This document shows positions 1 through 8,378 of a stretch of DNA of 64,000 nucleotides, piece by piece; within the stretch, counting starts at the first letter, position 1; the number at the start of each line of letters is the position of its first letter. The notes beneath the pieces were generated by a model. That model did not search any database and was not told where the DNA came from. It worked only from the letters and a program-made list of their open reading frames with translations. Made by a program: the position numbers and the translations under genes. The stretch is from positions 1,686,001 through 1,750,000 of the forward strand of contig NC_014836.1 in the NCBI RefSeq assembly GCF_000177635.2, in the 5' to 3' direction. The DNA comes from Desulfurispirillum indicum S5. GTDB taxonomy: Bacteria; Chrysiogenota; Chrysiogenetes; Chrysiogenales; Chrysiogenaceae.

Positions 1-25
1 AAAACACCGGCTGACTCCTCGCAGA

Positions 26-988
26 TCAGATATGACGCCCATGGGGGGAGTCGAGATCCAGAACCGGCCCCAGGGGCACAATGCGTGCCGGATTCATATG
101 ACCGTGGCTGAAAAAGTAGTGCTGCTTGATGTGCTCGAAATTCACCGTCTCCCGCACTCCCGGATACTGATAGAGCTCCTTGAGATATCCCTGGAGGTGG
201 GCATAGGATGAGATCATCCGCTGGTTTGTCTTGAAATGACAGAAATAGACTGCGTCAAAACGCACCAGGGTAGTGAAAAGACGCCAATCCGCTTCGGTCA
301 GGCGATCTCCCACCAGGTAGCGACTCTTCCCCAGCAGCAGTTCCAGTTCATCCAGGGCCCCAAACAGCTCATGAAAAGCCTCTTCGTAGGCATCCTGCGT
401 AGTAGCGAACCCACAGCGATAGACGCCGTTATTCACACGGTGATAGACAAACTCGTTGATGCGGTCTATCTCCGGCAGAAGCCCTATGGGGCAGAAGTCT
501 TCAGTATTTGCAGTGAGATGATCAAAGGCACCGTTGAACATGCGAATGATTTCAGCAGACTCATTGCTCACAATGGTCTGCTGCTTCTTGTCCCACAGTA
601 CCGGCACCGTAACCCTTCCCGTGTAGGTGTCATCTGCACGGGTATAGAGTTCGTGCAGGAAACGGCTGCCATGGAGGGGTTCCGGATCAGGGGCGAACTC
701 CCAGCCGCTGGCGAGCATATGGGGGTGCACCACGCTGACCGGTATCAGTTCCTGCAGGCCCTTCAGAGCACGAAAAATCAGGGTACGATGGGCCCAGGGG
801 CAGGCCAGGCTAACGTACAGGTGATAGCGATCCGCTTCAGCGGTAAACCCAGCTGAGCCACCTGGCCCGGCACTGCCATCAGCAGTGATCCAGTTGCGGA
901 AGCGGGCATCTTCGCGCACAAATCGTCCACCGTGCTTGGCAGTGTCATACCACTTGTCATGCCATTTTCCATCGACGAGTAAACCCAC
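26..988 (-). CDS. yqjG: Glutathionyl-hydroquinone reductase (Xi-class GST)
   Basis: This cytosolic thiol-dependent reductase of the YqjG/ECM4 family (320 aa, the usual length) would remove glutathione from glutathionyl-hydroquinones. The N-terminal thioredoxin-like fold shows the family motif LACPWAHRTLI near residues 61-71, where the Cys is the catalytic nucleophile. The alpha-helical C-terminal half carries the family's aromatic and Arg-rich stretches (VYRCGFATTQ, DWRLFTTLVRFD). The start is GTG, placed about 5 bases after a GAGGTC ribosome binding site. It lies just downstream of a small cytochrome c gene on the same strand, with a 13-base gap. The family assignment is firm; the physiological substrate is inferred. 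Confidence 0.9.
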   Translation of the reverse strand: MGLLVDGKWHDKWYDTAKHGGRFVREDARFRNWITADGSAGPGGSAGFTAEADRYHLYVSLACPWAHRTLIFRALKGLQELIPVSVVHPHMLASGWEFAPDPEPLHGSRFLHELYTRADDTYTGRVTVPVLWDKKQQTIVSNESAEIIRMFNGAFDHLTANTEDFCPIGLLPEIDRINEFVYHRVNNGVYRCGFATTQDAYEEAFHELFGALDELELLLGKSRYLVGDRLTEADWRLFTTLVRFDAVYFCHFKTNQRMISSYAHLQGYLKELYQYPGVRETVNFEHIKQHYFFSHGHMNPARIVPLGPVLDLDSPHGRHI

Positions 989-1001
989 GGAGACCTCGAC
1001 C

Positions 1002-1265
1002 TTACTTGTTTTGCAGGGAATAAAGGTACTGGGCTACAGATTCCATCTGCGCGTTGTCCAGTGCGGCTCCATTTACAACCATCATCAAAACCGTCTCACG
1101 CCACTGATCCAGGGACTTTGGCGGAGCATTGTAGATGCGTTCAGAGGTATGGCACATGGTACAGCGCTGGTCGATGAGTGCCTTCATGTTGTCGGAGGCC
1201 AGAGCTGAAGTACTGAGGGCAAACAGGATTCCCAGACCAAAGAGCACGAGTGCTGATTTTTTCAT
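1002..1265 (-). CDS. Small periplasmic monohaem c-type cytochrome
   Basis: This is an 87-aa exported electron carrier. Residues 1-23 form a signal peptide (KK, hydrophobic core, then ALAS). A single haem-binding CxxCH motif (CTMCH) sits near residue 35, and several Met residues (VLMMVVNG) can supply the distal ligand. The size and the SLDQWRETVLMM/AQYLYSLQNK pattern resemble short class I cytochromes of electron-transfer chains. The ribosome binding site is a near-perfect GGAGGTGAT, which suggests strong translation. A TATACT box lies upstream but no convincing -35 was seen. Its redox partner cannot be told from context. Confidence 0.85.
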   Translation of the reverse strand: MKKSALVLFGLGILFALSTSALASDNMKALIDQRCTMCHTSERIYNAPPKSLDQWRETVLMMVVNGAALDNAQMESVAQYLYSLQNK

Positions 1266-1316
1266 GGTATCACCTCCAGAAAGTTTCAGGGCAGTATAGC
1301 GAAACGGGAAGCAAAA

Positions 1317-2168
1317 TCATAGGGGCACGCGCAGCAGGTCAATTTCCCTGGCCCAGCCTTCCATTCCCGCCGGAGTTTCCAGAATCATGGGCAGATTGCG
1401 CAATCGCGGATGGTGCACCACCTGCCGCATGGCCACAAGGCCGATTTCCCCCTCGCCGATGCGGGCGTGCCGATCGCGACGTGAAGCCAAGACAGCCTGG
1501 GAATCATTGAGATGGAGCATGCTCAGCCGAGAAAAGCCAACGGCATCCTGAACCTCGGCCAGTAACCCCTCCAGACCATCAGCGTGGCGAAAATCATAGC
1601 CAGCGGCAAAGGCGTGGGCCGTGTCAATGCATATTCCAAGCTCGGCACCGTGGACACACCGCTCAAGAATCATGCCCAGTTCAGCCACGGTCGAGCCTAT
1701 GGTGGTACCCTGGCCGGCCACGTTCTCCAGCACCAGTCGGGGGCCAATATTGTGGTCAACCTGCTCCAGTACCGCATCCAGGGTCTGGGCAATGTGCCCG
1801 ACCCCCACCTCCAACCCCGATTGCAGATGCGCCCCCGGATGCAGCACCAGTTGTTCGATTCCCAGCAGGGTACAGCGCTCGTATTCAGCCACCAGCGCAT
1901 CCACGCAGAGCTGTCGCTTCCCGGAGTCGGGATTGGCCAGATTCAGCAGGTAAGAAGCATGGGAGATGACCTGCGCCATTCCCACCCTCTCCCGGGTGCG
2001 CCGGAAAAGGGTGACTTCTTCCGCAGTAACCGGTCGGGCCTTCCACTGTCGCTGGTTGCGGGTGAATATCTGCACTGCCGTGGCGCCGATCTCCTGGGCA
2101 CGCTCGAAACAGAGGTGCAGCCCTTTCGCGGTGCTGGTATGGGCGCCCAGCAGAAGCGGTGTCGCCAT
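1317..2168 (-). CDS. nfo: Deoxyribonuclease IV (AP endonuclease)
   Basis: This 283-aa endonuclease IV TIM-barrel enzyme cleaves abasic sites in base-excision repair. The conserved zinc-ligand segments appear in order: GAHTSTAKGL at the N terminus, VLHPGAHL, LVLENVAGQG, ICIDTAHAFAAGYD, MLHLNDSQ, DRHARIGEGEIG and ILETPAG. The length is normal. Its ATG overlaps the TAA stop of fumC by one base, so the two genes are probably co-transcribed and translationally coupled. Nothing is missing or odd. Confidence 0.95.
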   Translation of the reverse strand: MATPLLLGAHTSTAKGLHLCFERAQEIGATAVQIFTRNQRQWKARPVTAEEVTLFRRTRERVGMAQVISHASYLLNLANPDSGKRQLCVDALVAEYERCTLLGIEQLVLHPGAHLQSGLEVGVGHIAQTLDAVLEQVDHNIGPRLVLENVAGQGTTIGSTVAELGMILERCVHGAELGICIDTAHAFAAGYDFRHADGLEGLLAEVQDAVGFSRLSMLHLNDSQAVLASRRDRHARIGEGEIGLVAMRQVVHHPRLRNLPMILETPAGMEGWAREIDLLRVPL

Positions 2169-3556
2169 TATCTGGGCCGCACCATATCAGCGGGAACCAC
2201 ATAGCGATCGAACTCTTCAGCGCTGAGAATACCCAGTTTGACGGCCGTCTCTTTCAGGGTGGCACCTTCCTTATGCGCTGTCTTGGCGATTCTGGCGGCA
2301 TTATCATAGCCAATATGGGGGTTCAAAGCTGTCACCAGCATCAGGGAGTTGTGCAGGTTGCGCTCAATCACTTCGCGATCCGGCTCGATTCCCACGGCAC
2401 AATGGTCGTTGAAAGAGTGCATGGCATCGCTGAGCAGCTGAACACTCTGCAGAAAATTATAAATGATCAGGGGTTTGAATACATTGAGCTCAAAGTTTCC
2501 CTGACTGGCGCCAAAGGCGATGGCGCTGTCATTGCCGAACACCTGGCAGGCCACCATGGTCAGCGCCTCTGATTGGGTGGGGTTGACCTTGCCCGGCATG
2601 ATAGAACTGCCCGGCTCATTCTCGGGAATGGCGATCTCGCCAATACCACAGCGCGGACCACTGGCAAGCCAGCGGATATCATTGGCGATTTTCATGAGAT
2701 TGGCCGCCAGCCCCTTGGTGGCCCCACTGGCAAAGACCAGGGCATCGTGAGAGGTCAACGCGTGAAATTTGTTGGGAGCGCTGTGGAAGGCGGTGCCCGT
2801 CAGCGCCGTCAGTTTGCCCGCCACCTTCTCACTCAGCTGGGGATGAGCGTTCAGTCCGGTTCCCACGGCGGTACCTCCGATGGCCAGCTCCCGCAGGCTC
2901 TCGACACTCTGCACAATATGCTGACGGCTTTGCTCCAACATGGCCACATAGCCGCTGAACTCCTGCCCCAGGGTCAGAGGAGTGGCGTCCTGCAGATGGG
3001 TGCGACCGATTTTCACAATCCCGGCAAAAGCCTCTGACTTGGCTTTCAGGGTGGCGTGCAGAGCATCCAGGGCGGGAAGCAACTGCTTCTCCACAGCGAT
3101 GACCGCCGCGATATGCATGGCCGAAGGGAAAGTGTCATTGGAGCTTTGGGACATGTTCACATGATCGTTGGGATGAATGGGTTTTTCCGTACGGAAGTCG
3201 GCGCCCAGCATCTCACTGGCACGGTTGGCGATGACTTCATTGAGGTTCATGTTTGTCTGGGTGCCGCTGCCCGTCTGCCACACCGAGAGGGGAAACTGCG
3301 CATCCAGGCTGCCGGCCAGGATCTCATCACAGGCTGCCGTAATGGCATCGCACTTTTTGCGGTCCAGCTTTTCCAGGTCATGGTTCACCAGAGCCACCGC
3401 TTTTTTCAGCAGCGCAAAGCCCTCAATAAGGCCATGGGGCATCTTCTCCCAGCCGATGGCAAAATTCTGCAGACTGCGCTGGGTCTGAGCGCCCCAGTAC
3501 TTCTCGGCGGGTACTTCAATTTCACCCATGGTGTCCTTTTCAATGCGGTATGACAT
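2168..3556 (-). CDS. fumC: Fumarate hydratase, class II
   Basis: This iron-independent fumarase interconverts fumarate and malate in the TCA cycle. At 462 aa it has the typical class II length and the superfamily signature [11 protein letters not shown] in the C-terminal half. Other active-site segments are [24 protein letters not shown] and [11 protein letters not shown]. The ATG at 3556 was chosen because it follows a strong GGAGGG site; the open frame extends 19 codons further upstream but those codons are unlike the family. The gene is divergent from radA, and nfo follows with a one-base overlap. Confidence 0.96.
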   Translation of the reverse strand: MSYRIEKDTMGEIEVPAEKYWGAQTQRSLQNFAIGWEKMPHGLIEGFALLKKAVALVNHDLEKLDRKKCDAITAACDEILAGSLDAQFPLSVWQTGSGTQTNMNLNEVIANRASEMLGADFRTEKPIHPNDHVNMSQSSNDTFPSAMHIAAVIAVEKQLLPALDALHATLKAKSEAFAGIVKIGRTHLQDATPLTLGQEFSGYVAMLEQSRQHIVQSVESLRELAIGGTAVGTGLNAHPQLSEKVAGKLTALTGTAFHSAPNKFHALTSHDALVFASGATKGLAANLMKIANDIRWLASGPRCGIGEIAIPENEPGSSIMPGKVNPTQSEALTMVACQVFGNDSAIAFGASQGNFELNVFKPLIIYNFLQSVQLLSDAMHSFNDHCAVGIEPDREVIERNLHNSLMLVTALNPHIGYDNAARIAKTAHKEGATLKETAVKLGILSAEEFDRYVVPADMVRPR

Positions 3557-3636
3557 GTTGCCCTCCTTCGAAGCAGATAGGCTTGTTGTAGCAAGTATGC
3601 TAGTATTTTTCATCCAATTTTCCCATGGAGTGTCAC

Positions 3637-4998
3637 ATGGCCAAAGTCAGAAGTGTCTACCAGTGCAATCAGTGCGGCAGCAGTTTCCCCCGCTGGAACG
3701 GCAAGTGCCCCGACTGCGGAACCTGGGGTTCCATCAGCGAGGAAAAGGTTCCCCTGGTACAGAAGACCTCCGGCGCCCCGGCCGCGACACCTCAGCAGAC
3801 CATCAGCCTGGAGCAGGTAACTTCCTGCGCCACCTCCCGCATTCCCACCTCCATGGAGGAGCTTGAGCCCGTTCTGGGAGGAGGCCTGGTTCCCGGCAGC
3901 ATGGTCCTGCTGGGCGGCGATCCCGGTATCGGGAAATCCACCCTGACCATGCAGCTGGCCGGCAACCTCTGCAAGGATGGCCTGAGCATTCTCTATATCT
4001 CCGGCGAAGAATCGCTGCAGCAACTCAAGATGCGCGCGGATCGCCTTGGCACTGCCCAGGGGAAAATCTTTGTCTGCACCTCCACCTCCCTGGAAGAGGT
4101 GCTGGCCCTGCTGCAGCAAACCACACCCCAGCTGCTGATCATCGATTCCATTCAGACCCTCAGCTCCCAGGAGCTGGATTCAGCCGCCGGCACCGTCTCC
4201 CAGATACGCCACTGCACCGCTGCGCTCATGGAACAGGCCAAAGCTAACAGCACGGCCACCATCCTGGTGGGCCATGTCACCAAGGAAGGCGTGCTGGCGG
4301 GGCCACGGGTGCTGGAGCACCTGGTGGACGTGGTACTCTACTTCGAAGGGGACCGCTTCCAGAATTTCCGCATCCTGCGCAGTGTCAAGAACCGCTTCGG
4401 TTCCACCAACGAAGTGGGGATTTTTGAGATGACCGCCCAGGGGCTGGTTTCCGTCGACAATCCCAGCCAGATGCTGCTGGCAGAGAAGCCGGAGATGGCT
4501 TCGGGATCGGTGGCCACCGCCACCATGGAGGGAACGCGCCCGCTGATTGTGGAGATTCAGTCCCTCGTCAGCAGCTCGTTCTTCGGCAACCCGGTGCGCA
4601 GCACCATCGGCATAGACCACTCGCGGGTGAACATGATCCTCGCCGTACTGGAAAAGAAACTTGGAATGAATATCAGCAACAATGACGTCTACACCAATAT
4701 CATCGGCGGCATCAAAATCAATGAAACTTCCGGCGACCTCGCCGTTGCGGCTGCCCTGGTCAGCAGTTTCCGCAATATCCCCCTGGACAAACAGCTGCTG
4801 ATCTTCGGCGAAATCGGCCTGTGCGGTGAAGTGCGCAGCGTCTCCCAGGCACAGCTCCGTATACAGGAAGGACGCAAGCTGGGATTCCATCACTTCATCG
4901 TCCCCGAACAAAGCGCAAAAAAAATTCCCCTCCGTGAACGGAAGGGAATAACCGGGGTCAGTTCAGTCGAAGAGGTAATGGATCACCTTTTTCGATAA
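3637..4998 (+). CDS. radA: DNA repair protein RadA (branch migration ATPase)
   Basis: RadA is a RecA-like ATPase that speeds strand exchange and branch migration in recombinational repair. The 453-aa protein starts with a four-Cys zinc finger (CNQCG...CPDCG, residues 10-29). It continues with a Walker A motif [10 protein letters not shown] near residue 95 and the RadA-specific KNRFG motif near residue 250, and ends in a Lon-protease-like C-terminal domain ([10 protein letters not shown]-type stretch). The ATG at 3637 follows GGAG and gives the canonical MAKVRS start; an ATG 12 bases upstream is less likely. The 3' end overlaps the convergent gene by 16 bases. Confidence 0.95.
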   Translation: MAKVRSVYQCNQCGSSFPRWNGKCPDCGTWGSISEEKVPLVQKTSGAPAATPQQTISLEQVTSCATSRIPTSMEELEPVLGGGLVPGSMVLLGGDPGIGKSTLTMQLAGNLCKDGLSILYISGEESLQQLKMRADRLGTAQGKIFVCTSTSLEEVLALLQQTTPQLLIIDSIQTLSSQELDSAAGTVSQIRHCTAALMEQAKANSTATILVGHVTKEGVLAGPRVLEHLVDVVLYFEGDRFQNFRILRSVKNRFGSTNEVGIFEMTAQGLVSVDNPSQMLLAEKPEMASGSVATATMEGTRPLIVEIQSLVSSSFFGNPVRSTIGIDHSRVNMILAVLEKKLGMNISNNDVYTNIIGGIKINETSGDLAVAAALVSSFRNIPLDKQLLIFGEIGLCGEVRSVSQAQLRIQEGRKLGFHHFIVPEQSAKKIPLRERKGITGVSSVEEVMDHLFR

Positions 4999-5234
4999 CG
5001 CAAGTAATAGCGCAACGCGTCATCCCAGTTGTAATCCTGGGCCTGGCGCAGCAGACTGTAGCGCCGGTTCAGCTGACGCCGATACTCCAGCTCCCACTTG
5101 ATACGCTCTTCAGACCAGTGATCCGGGGGAGAGTTGGCGGTCTGCGCTTCCCGTTCGATGTCTTCTTCGATGGAATTCTGAATTGACTGGCAAAAACGAT
5201 AGGCATGTTGAAGCATAACTTCCTTGTTATCCAC
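4983..5234 (-). CDS. Small charged protein of unknown function
   Basis: I do not recognise this 83-aa protein. It is rich in Arg, Glu and Gln, has no signal peptide or membrane segment, and reads as an almost wholly helical chain (SIEEDIEREAQ, HWSEERIKWELEYRRQLNRR). The C terminus is basic (YYLRYRKR). A GTG at 5234 with AGGGAGG about seven bases upstream is the best start; an ATG at 5216 has its ribosome binding site too close. It is convergent with radA and overlaps its stop. The good ribosome binding site and protein-like composition make it likely real. Confidence 0.6.
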   Translation of the reverse strand: MDNKEVMLQHAYRFCQSIQNSIEEDIEREAQTANSPPDHWSEERIKWELEYRRQLNRRYSLLRQAQDYNWDDALRYYLRYRKR

Positions 5235-5406
5235 GAGCGCACCTCCCTGTGCAAAAGCTTCGTCTGCTCTTTTTTCGGATTTCCCCGACACTTTCTTGAG
5301 GGGAAAAACCGCGTCAGACTGAGAAATCTGACACAAAATTCACAACTGCTGAAATTTTGAAGTTTTCACCACCACCCTGCGGCGCAACAGGTGCTGCGGA
5401 CAGTAC

Positions 5407-5623
5407 ACGGGGAAGAGACAGAGGTAGGCCGCCCCCCTGAGCCCGTCCGGTGAGTGCGACGCCTGGCTGGCAAGACCCGAATGGGACACTCGCAGGAAGT
5501 GAGTGGTCCGGCAGCACTGCAGGGAAGTAGTGTCTGCCGGATCTCCAGAACAGGCGAGCCGGAAGAACGGGCGTTCGGGGGCGCGTTTTTGTGCCCTTTT
5601 TGCGCGGTCAAAAAGGGCAATAT
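5407..5623 (+). repeat. Dispersed structured intergenic repeat, copy 1
   Basis: About 217 bases here closely match 56008-56233 in the same orientation. Two hairpins are shared. The first has arms TCCGGCAG and CTGCCGGA at 5507-5541, and the second has arms TGCCCTTTTT and AAAAAGGGCA at 5594-5619. Differences between the copies keep both helices paired. The reading frames are not conserved between copies, so it is not protein-coding. It fills most of the gene-free gap 5235-5669; the remaining bases 5235-5406 and 5624-5669 show nothing recognisable. Confidence 0.8.
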
Positions 5624-5669
5624 CTATAAGTGAAAACATTGACCATGACGGCAGAATGCAAAACATCCA

Positions 5670-6323
5670 TTACTGGCTCTCAATATCCCATTTCCCGTGC
5701 CTCCGCCGGGCATACTCGCGGGAAACTCGTCCGCTGAACATGGAGGGGAAGAGAGGCCAGTTGGCCTTGACCAGAAACGCTGCCAGGTGAGCCAGCAGCA
5801 GCAGGACAAAGGGGATGGCGGCGATGGTATGCACGTAGGTCACCACCTGCAGAAACATGGGGTCGAGGATGATATTACCCATGTTCTTATAGGTTTTGAT
5901 CAGGCCCGTGAGTACCAGAATCAGCGAAACTGACCCCATGGCGGCGTAGGCCAGGCGCTGCTCCGCCAGGAACTTTCCGTGCTGCGGCTCTTCCTTGCCC
6001 CGTATCATGGCCCAGATGATATGCACACTCTCGGTGACATCGCCTCTCCTGGGCAGCGCCGCAAACTCACGGCGCATGGCATGGTAGATCATATGGAAGA
6101 CCACTGCTGCGGTGAAAAAGAACGCGGCAATGTAATGCAGAATCAGGTTGATCTCGTAGTTCCCACTCCAGCGGAATCCCGGCACCTGGGTCAGTCCGTA
6201 ACGGGCATACATGGGCATTTCACCAAAGCCGGAGAAAATCAACAGCAGCGCGCTCAGGGCGATGGTCCAGTGGGTGGCGCGCACCACCCGGTTATGGCGG
6301 ACAACCAGAGCAGACTTACTCAT
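5670..6323 (-). CDS. Formate dehydrogenase-type cytochrome b subunit
   Basis: This 218-aa membrane di-haem cytochrome b belongs to the FdhC/FdnI-like branch of the cytochrome b561 superfamily, which passes electrons between a periplasmic iron-sulfur subunit and the quinone pool. Four membrane segments lie near residues 19-37, 58-80, 128-146 and 165-190. Candidate haem-ligand His residues are seen in RATHW, ILHYIAAFFF, VFHMIYH and VHTIAAIPF/LLLAHL. The ATG follows AAGGAGAG and overlaps the end of the iron-sulfur gene (ATGAGTAA), so the two are translationally coupled. No catalytic subunit lies nearby. Confidence 0.85.
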   Translation of the reverse strand: MSKSALVVRHNRVVRATHWTIALSALLLIFSGFGEMPMYARYGLTQVPGFRWSGNYEINLILHYIAAFFFTAAVVFHMIYHAMRREFAALPRRGDVTESVHIIWAMIRGKEEPQHGKFLAEQRLAYAAMGSVSLILVLTGLIKTYKNMGNIILDPMFLQVVTYVHTIAAIPFVLLLLAHLAAFLVKANWPLFPSMFSGRVSREYARRRHGKWDIESQ

Positions 6324-7365
6324 GGGTGGACTCTCCTTGGGAAGGGGTAGTGCCGGTGGCAGGTGGCTTCTGCTGTTTGGCGTCAGGTTTTCTGCCAGCC
6401 GCCATGGCACCAGCGAAAGCACCAACGGCACCGATTACCGGGGCGGTCAGGGTCATGCCCGCCCAGCCCGATGTGCGATCCAGCATATTGGTGGGGCGAT
6501 GCAGCTGGGTGACCTGACGAGGATCTTTGGCCTCGGCCATCAGAGCCTGCTGCATCTTTTCAAAAGATACCCGGGAAACATACACCGTCGAGGTTCCGCC
6601 GTTCTCGGCCTGGCCATAGATATACCCGGAGTATTCCTGTGCCAGTTTTTCTGCCAAAGCGTCAATTTCACTGCGGGCGCCGAAGGTCATGGCATCTTTT
6701 GGGCAGGCAGGTAAACAGGCAGGCTGTTCGCCACGATCCAGACGATCCTTGCACAGATCACACTTGAACATGACTCCACCTCCGGCAGGAAGGGGATCCA
6801 GATGCGTGTAAATCCCCACTCCGGCCTGCCGCTGAGGGATATGCCACGGGCACACACTCTTGCACTTGGAGCCGCCAAAGCAGAGGAAGGGGTCGATGGT
6901 CACCATACCTTCAGGATGCTTGTGTTTGACGCCAAAAGGGCACAGCTTGGCACAGGGAGGGTTATCACAGTGCATGCAGCGGCGAGGCACGTGCACCACT
7001 TCGGTATGGCCATTCTCGGTGACAGCAATGTGCTGGACGAAGAGCCAGTTATAGGGAGTCAGGCGATCATGAACATCCCTCCTGTCGCTCCAGTCATCAT
7101 AAAAGTTCTGGGGCCAGTAGGGCTTGAGCATTGCCGGGTCGGGTTCGGGAAACTTATGAACATTGGCAGTGCGACAGGCGCTGACACAAGCTGCCATGTC
7201 TTTGCCGGGACAGCCGTCGCACTTGGTGAGATCAATCAGGGTGGCGTAGGAATCTGGTGATATGTCGCCGGAATAGCGCCGCGCCGCCTTGGCCTTGGTC
7301 GGCACAGCGGTGGCCGTGGCCGCGGCAGCCATCCCCGCCAGAAATGAGCGTCGAGAAAACTGCAT
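6316..7365 (-). CDS. Tat-exported four-cluster ferredoxin subunit, formate dehydrogenase beta type
   Basis: This 349-aa iron-sulfur electron-transfer subunit resembles FdhB/HybA-family proteins. A Tat signal (SRRSFLAG, twin Arg at residues 5-6) precedes the first Cys cluster. Four Cys groups follow: CDGCPGKDMAACVSAC, CMHCDNPPCAKLCPFG, CFGGSKCKSVCPW, and CDLCK with CLPACPKDA. A hydrophobic Gly/Ala-rich stretch near residues 305-325 may be a C-terminal membrane anchor. With the cytochrome b gene that follows, it makes a periplasm-facing quinone oxidoreductase module. A consensus sigma70 promoter sits directly upstream. The molybdopterin or other catalytic partner is not in the window. Confidence 0.87.
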   Translation of the reverse strand: MQFSRRSFLAGMAAAATATAVPTKAKAARRYSGDISPDSYATLIDLTKCDGCPGKDMAACVSACRTANVHKFPEPDPAMLKPYWPQNFYDDWSDRRDVHDRLTPYNWLFVQHIAVTENGHTEVVHVPRRCMHCDNPPCAKLCPFGVKHKHPEGMVTIDPFLCFGGSKCKSVCPWHIPQRQAGVGIYTHLDPLPAGGGVMFKCDLCKDRLDRGEQPACLPACPKDAMTFGARSEIDALAEKLAQEYSGYIYGQAENGGTSTVYVSRVSFEKMQQALMAEAKDPRQVTQLHRPTNMLDRTSGWAGMTLTAPVIGAVGAFAGAMAAGRKPDAKQQKPPATGTTPSQGESTHE

Positions 7366-7399
7366 AGGTAAACTCCCCGGTAATTATTAACTACATGGC

Positions 7400-7428
7400 T
7401 ATATAGTGAACAATTATGGCGGGGTCAA
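7400..7428 (-). promoter_or_regulatory. sigma70-type promoter of the ferredoxin/cytochrome b pair
   Basis: On the minus strand a -35 box TTGACC (7423-7428) is separated by exactly 17 bases from a -10 box TATATA (7400-7405). Transcription would start near 7393, about 28 bases before the ATG of the iron-sulfur gene. The promoter lies after the stop of the upstream unknown gene, so the pair is its own operon. Confidence 0.75.
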
Positions 7429-7436
7429 GGAAAAAC

Positions 7437-8207
7437 TCAGGGTTCCACTCCCAGCAATTTCCCCACCTGGGCACCGGAAATATGCTGATGCAGCCGCTGC
7501 GCAAATCCGGAATCCCCTTCACGCTCCTGCACCTGTCGCGCAATCAACTCAAGAACTTCACGGGCCTCAAACAGATGACGCAGTGGAGGTTCCGACTGAG
7601 GGAGGGGGGAGAGCGAAAGCTCGCGCAGATCGCCTTCGATTCTGGCTCCCAGACGATCCATTTCCCCCAGCCCTGCGACACGGGCCTCAGCCGCCAATAC
7701 CCTGGAGTCGGTAGCGGCTTGCGGAGCTTCAGGCGCAGGGGTAACTTCAGCGTCCCGTTCTGGCGGAAGCGGCTCCCGATCTCCCGCATCGGTACTTTCC
7801 GTTGAAGCCTGAGGTGTCTGCGCCTCAACGCTCACCGCTGCACCTTCGGAATACCATTCCCCTGCTTCGTGTCTTTGGACAGTTTCCCGGGTCTGCTGCT
7901 CCACAAGCCGCACCTGCTGCTGGCTCGCCTCTTCCGCCTGGCGCTGTTCATGACGTTGCCGGACGGTGTATTCATGTTCCTGTCGCTGTACCTGCAGACG
8001 GGTCATGATCTCCTGTTCCTGCTGCACCTGCTGCCACAGTTCCGTTCGGATCTGCGGATGAAAGTGACGGGTATAGTCATCGGCCGGCGGCTGTACCGAC
8101 CTGGCGCCAGGGGATGAAGGCAGCGCATGTACTGGCTCGCCGTGAAGGGGAGAGATGGGATAGTGTGTCTGTGGGTGAGCTTCTGACAGGGAGATGGCTT
8201 CGCTCAT
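7437..8207 (-). CDS. Gln/Glu-rich coiled-coil protein of unknown function
   Basis: I do not recognise this 256-aa protein. It has no signal peptide or membrane segment. Residues 1-45 are Pro/His/Ser-rich and look disordered. Residues 50-115 are strongly helical and Gln/Glu/Arg-rich (QQVQQEQEIMTRLQVQRQEHE) and should form a coiled coil. A Pro/Glu/Ala linker follows at about 120-165, and a second helical segment ends the protein. The ATG follows CCGGAGCC. It is divergent from the flagellin gene, which hints at, but does not show, a flagellar link. Confidence 0.6.
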   Translation of the reverse strand: MSEAISLSEAHPQTHYPISPLHGEPVHALPSSPGARSVQPPADDYTRHFHPQIRTELWQQVQQEQEIMTRLQVQRQEHEYTVRQRHEQRQAEEASQQQVRLVEQQTRETVQRHEAGEWYSEGAAVSVEAQTPQASTESTDAGDREPLPPERDAEVTPAPEAPQAATDSRVLAAEARVAGLGEMDRLGARIEGDLRELSLSPLPQSEPPLRHLFEAREVLELIARQVQEREGDSGFAQRLHQHISGAQVGKLLGVEP

Positions 8208-8226
8208 AAATGGCTCCGGATAAAAG

Positions 8227-8242
8227 TGGTCAGTTTATTGCA
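8227..8242 (+). promoter_or_regulatory. sigma54 (-24/-12) promoter of the flagellin gene
   Basis: The sequence TGGTCAGTTTATTGCA keeps the invariant GG and GC of the sigma54 consensus TGGCAC-N5-TTGC at the required spacing. The start site would fall near 8253, upstream of both candidate start codons of the flagellin. RpoN control of flagellin is well known in several Gram-negative groups. No activator site was identified. Confidence 0.7.
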
Positions 8243-8378
8243 AGAGTTCCGGGAAAGCCCGCATATTCGTCGACCTTACCTGTGAAGGAATAGTGTCATG
8301 GGCAGAAAAAGTAAACGAAAATTTTCCGATATTCTGCAGGAGCACCTGCGCAACACATCATCTTCCGGAGGCACTTTC

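Noticed and set aside
5594-5619. Repeat hairpin as a rho-independent terminator of the cytochrome b gene
   Set aside because: The T-rich arm is inside the stem and no T-run follows the hairpin on either strand.
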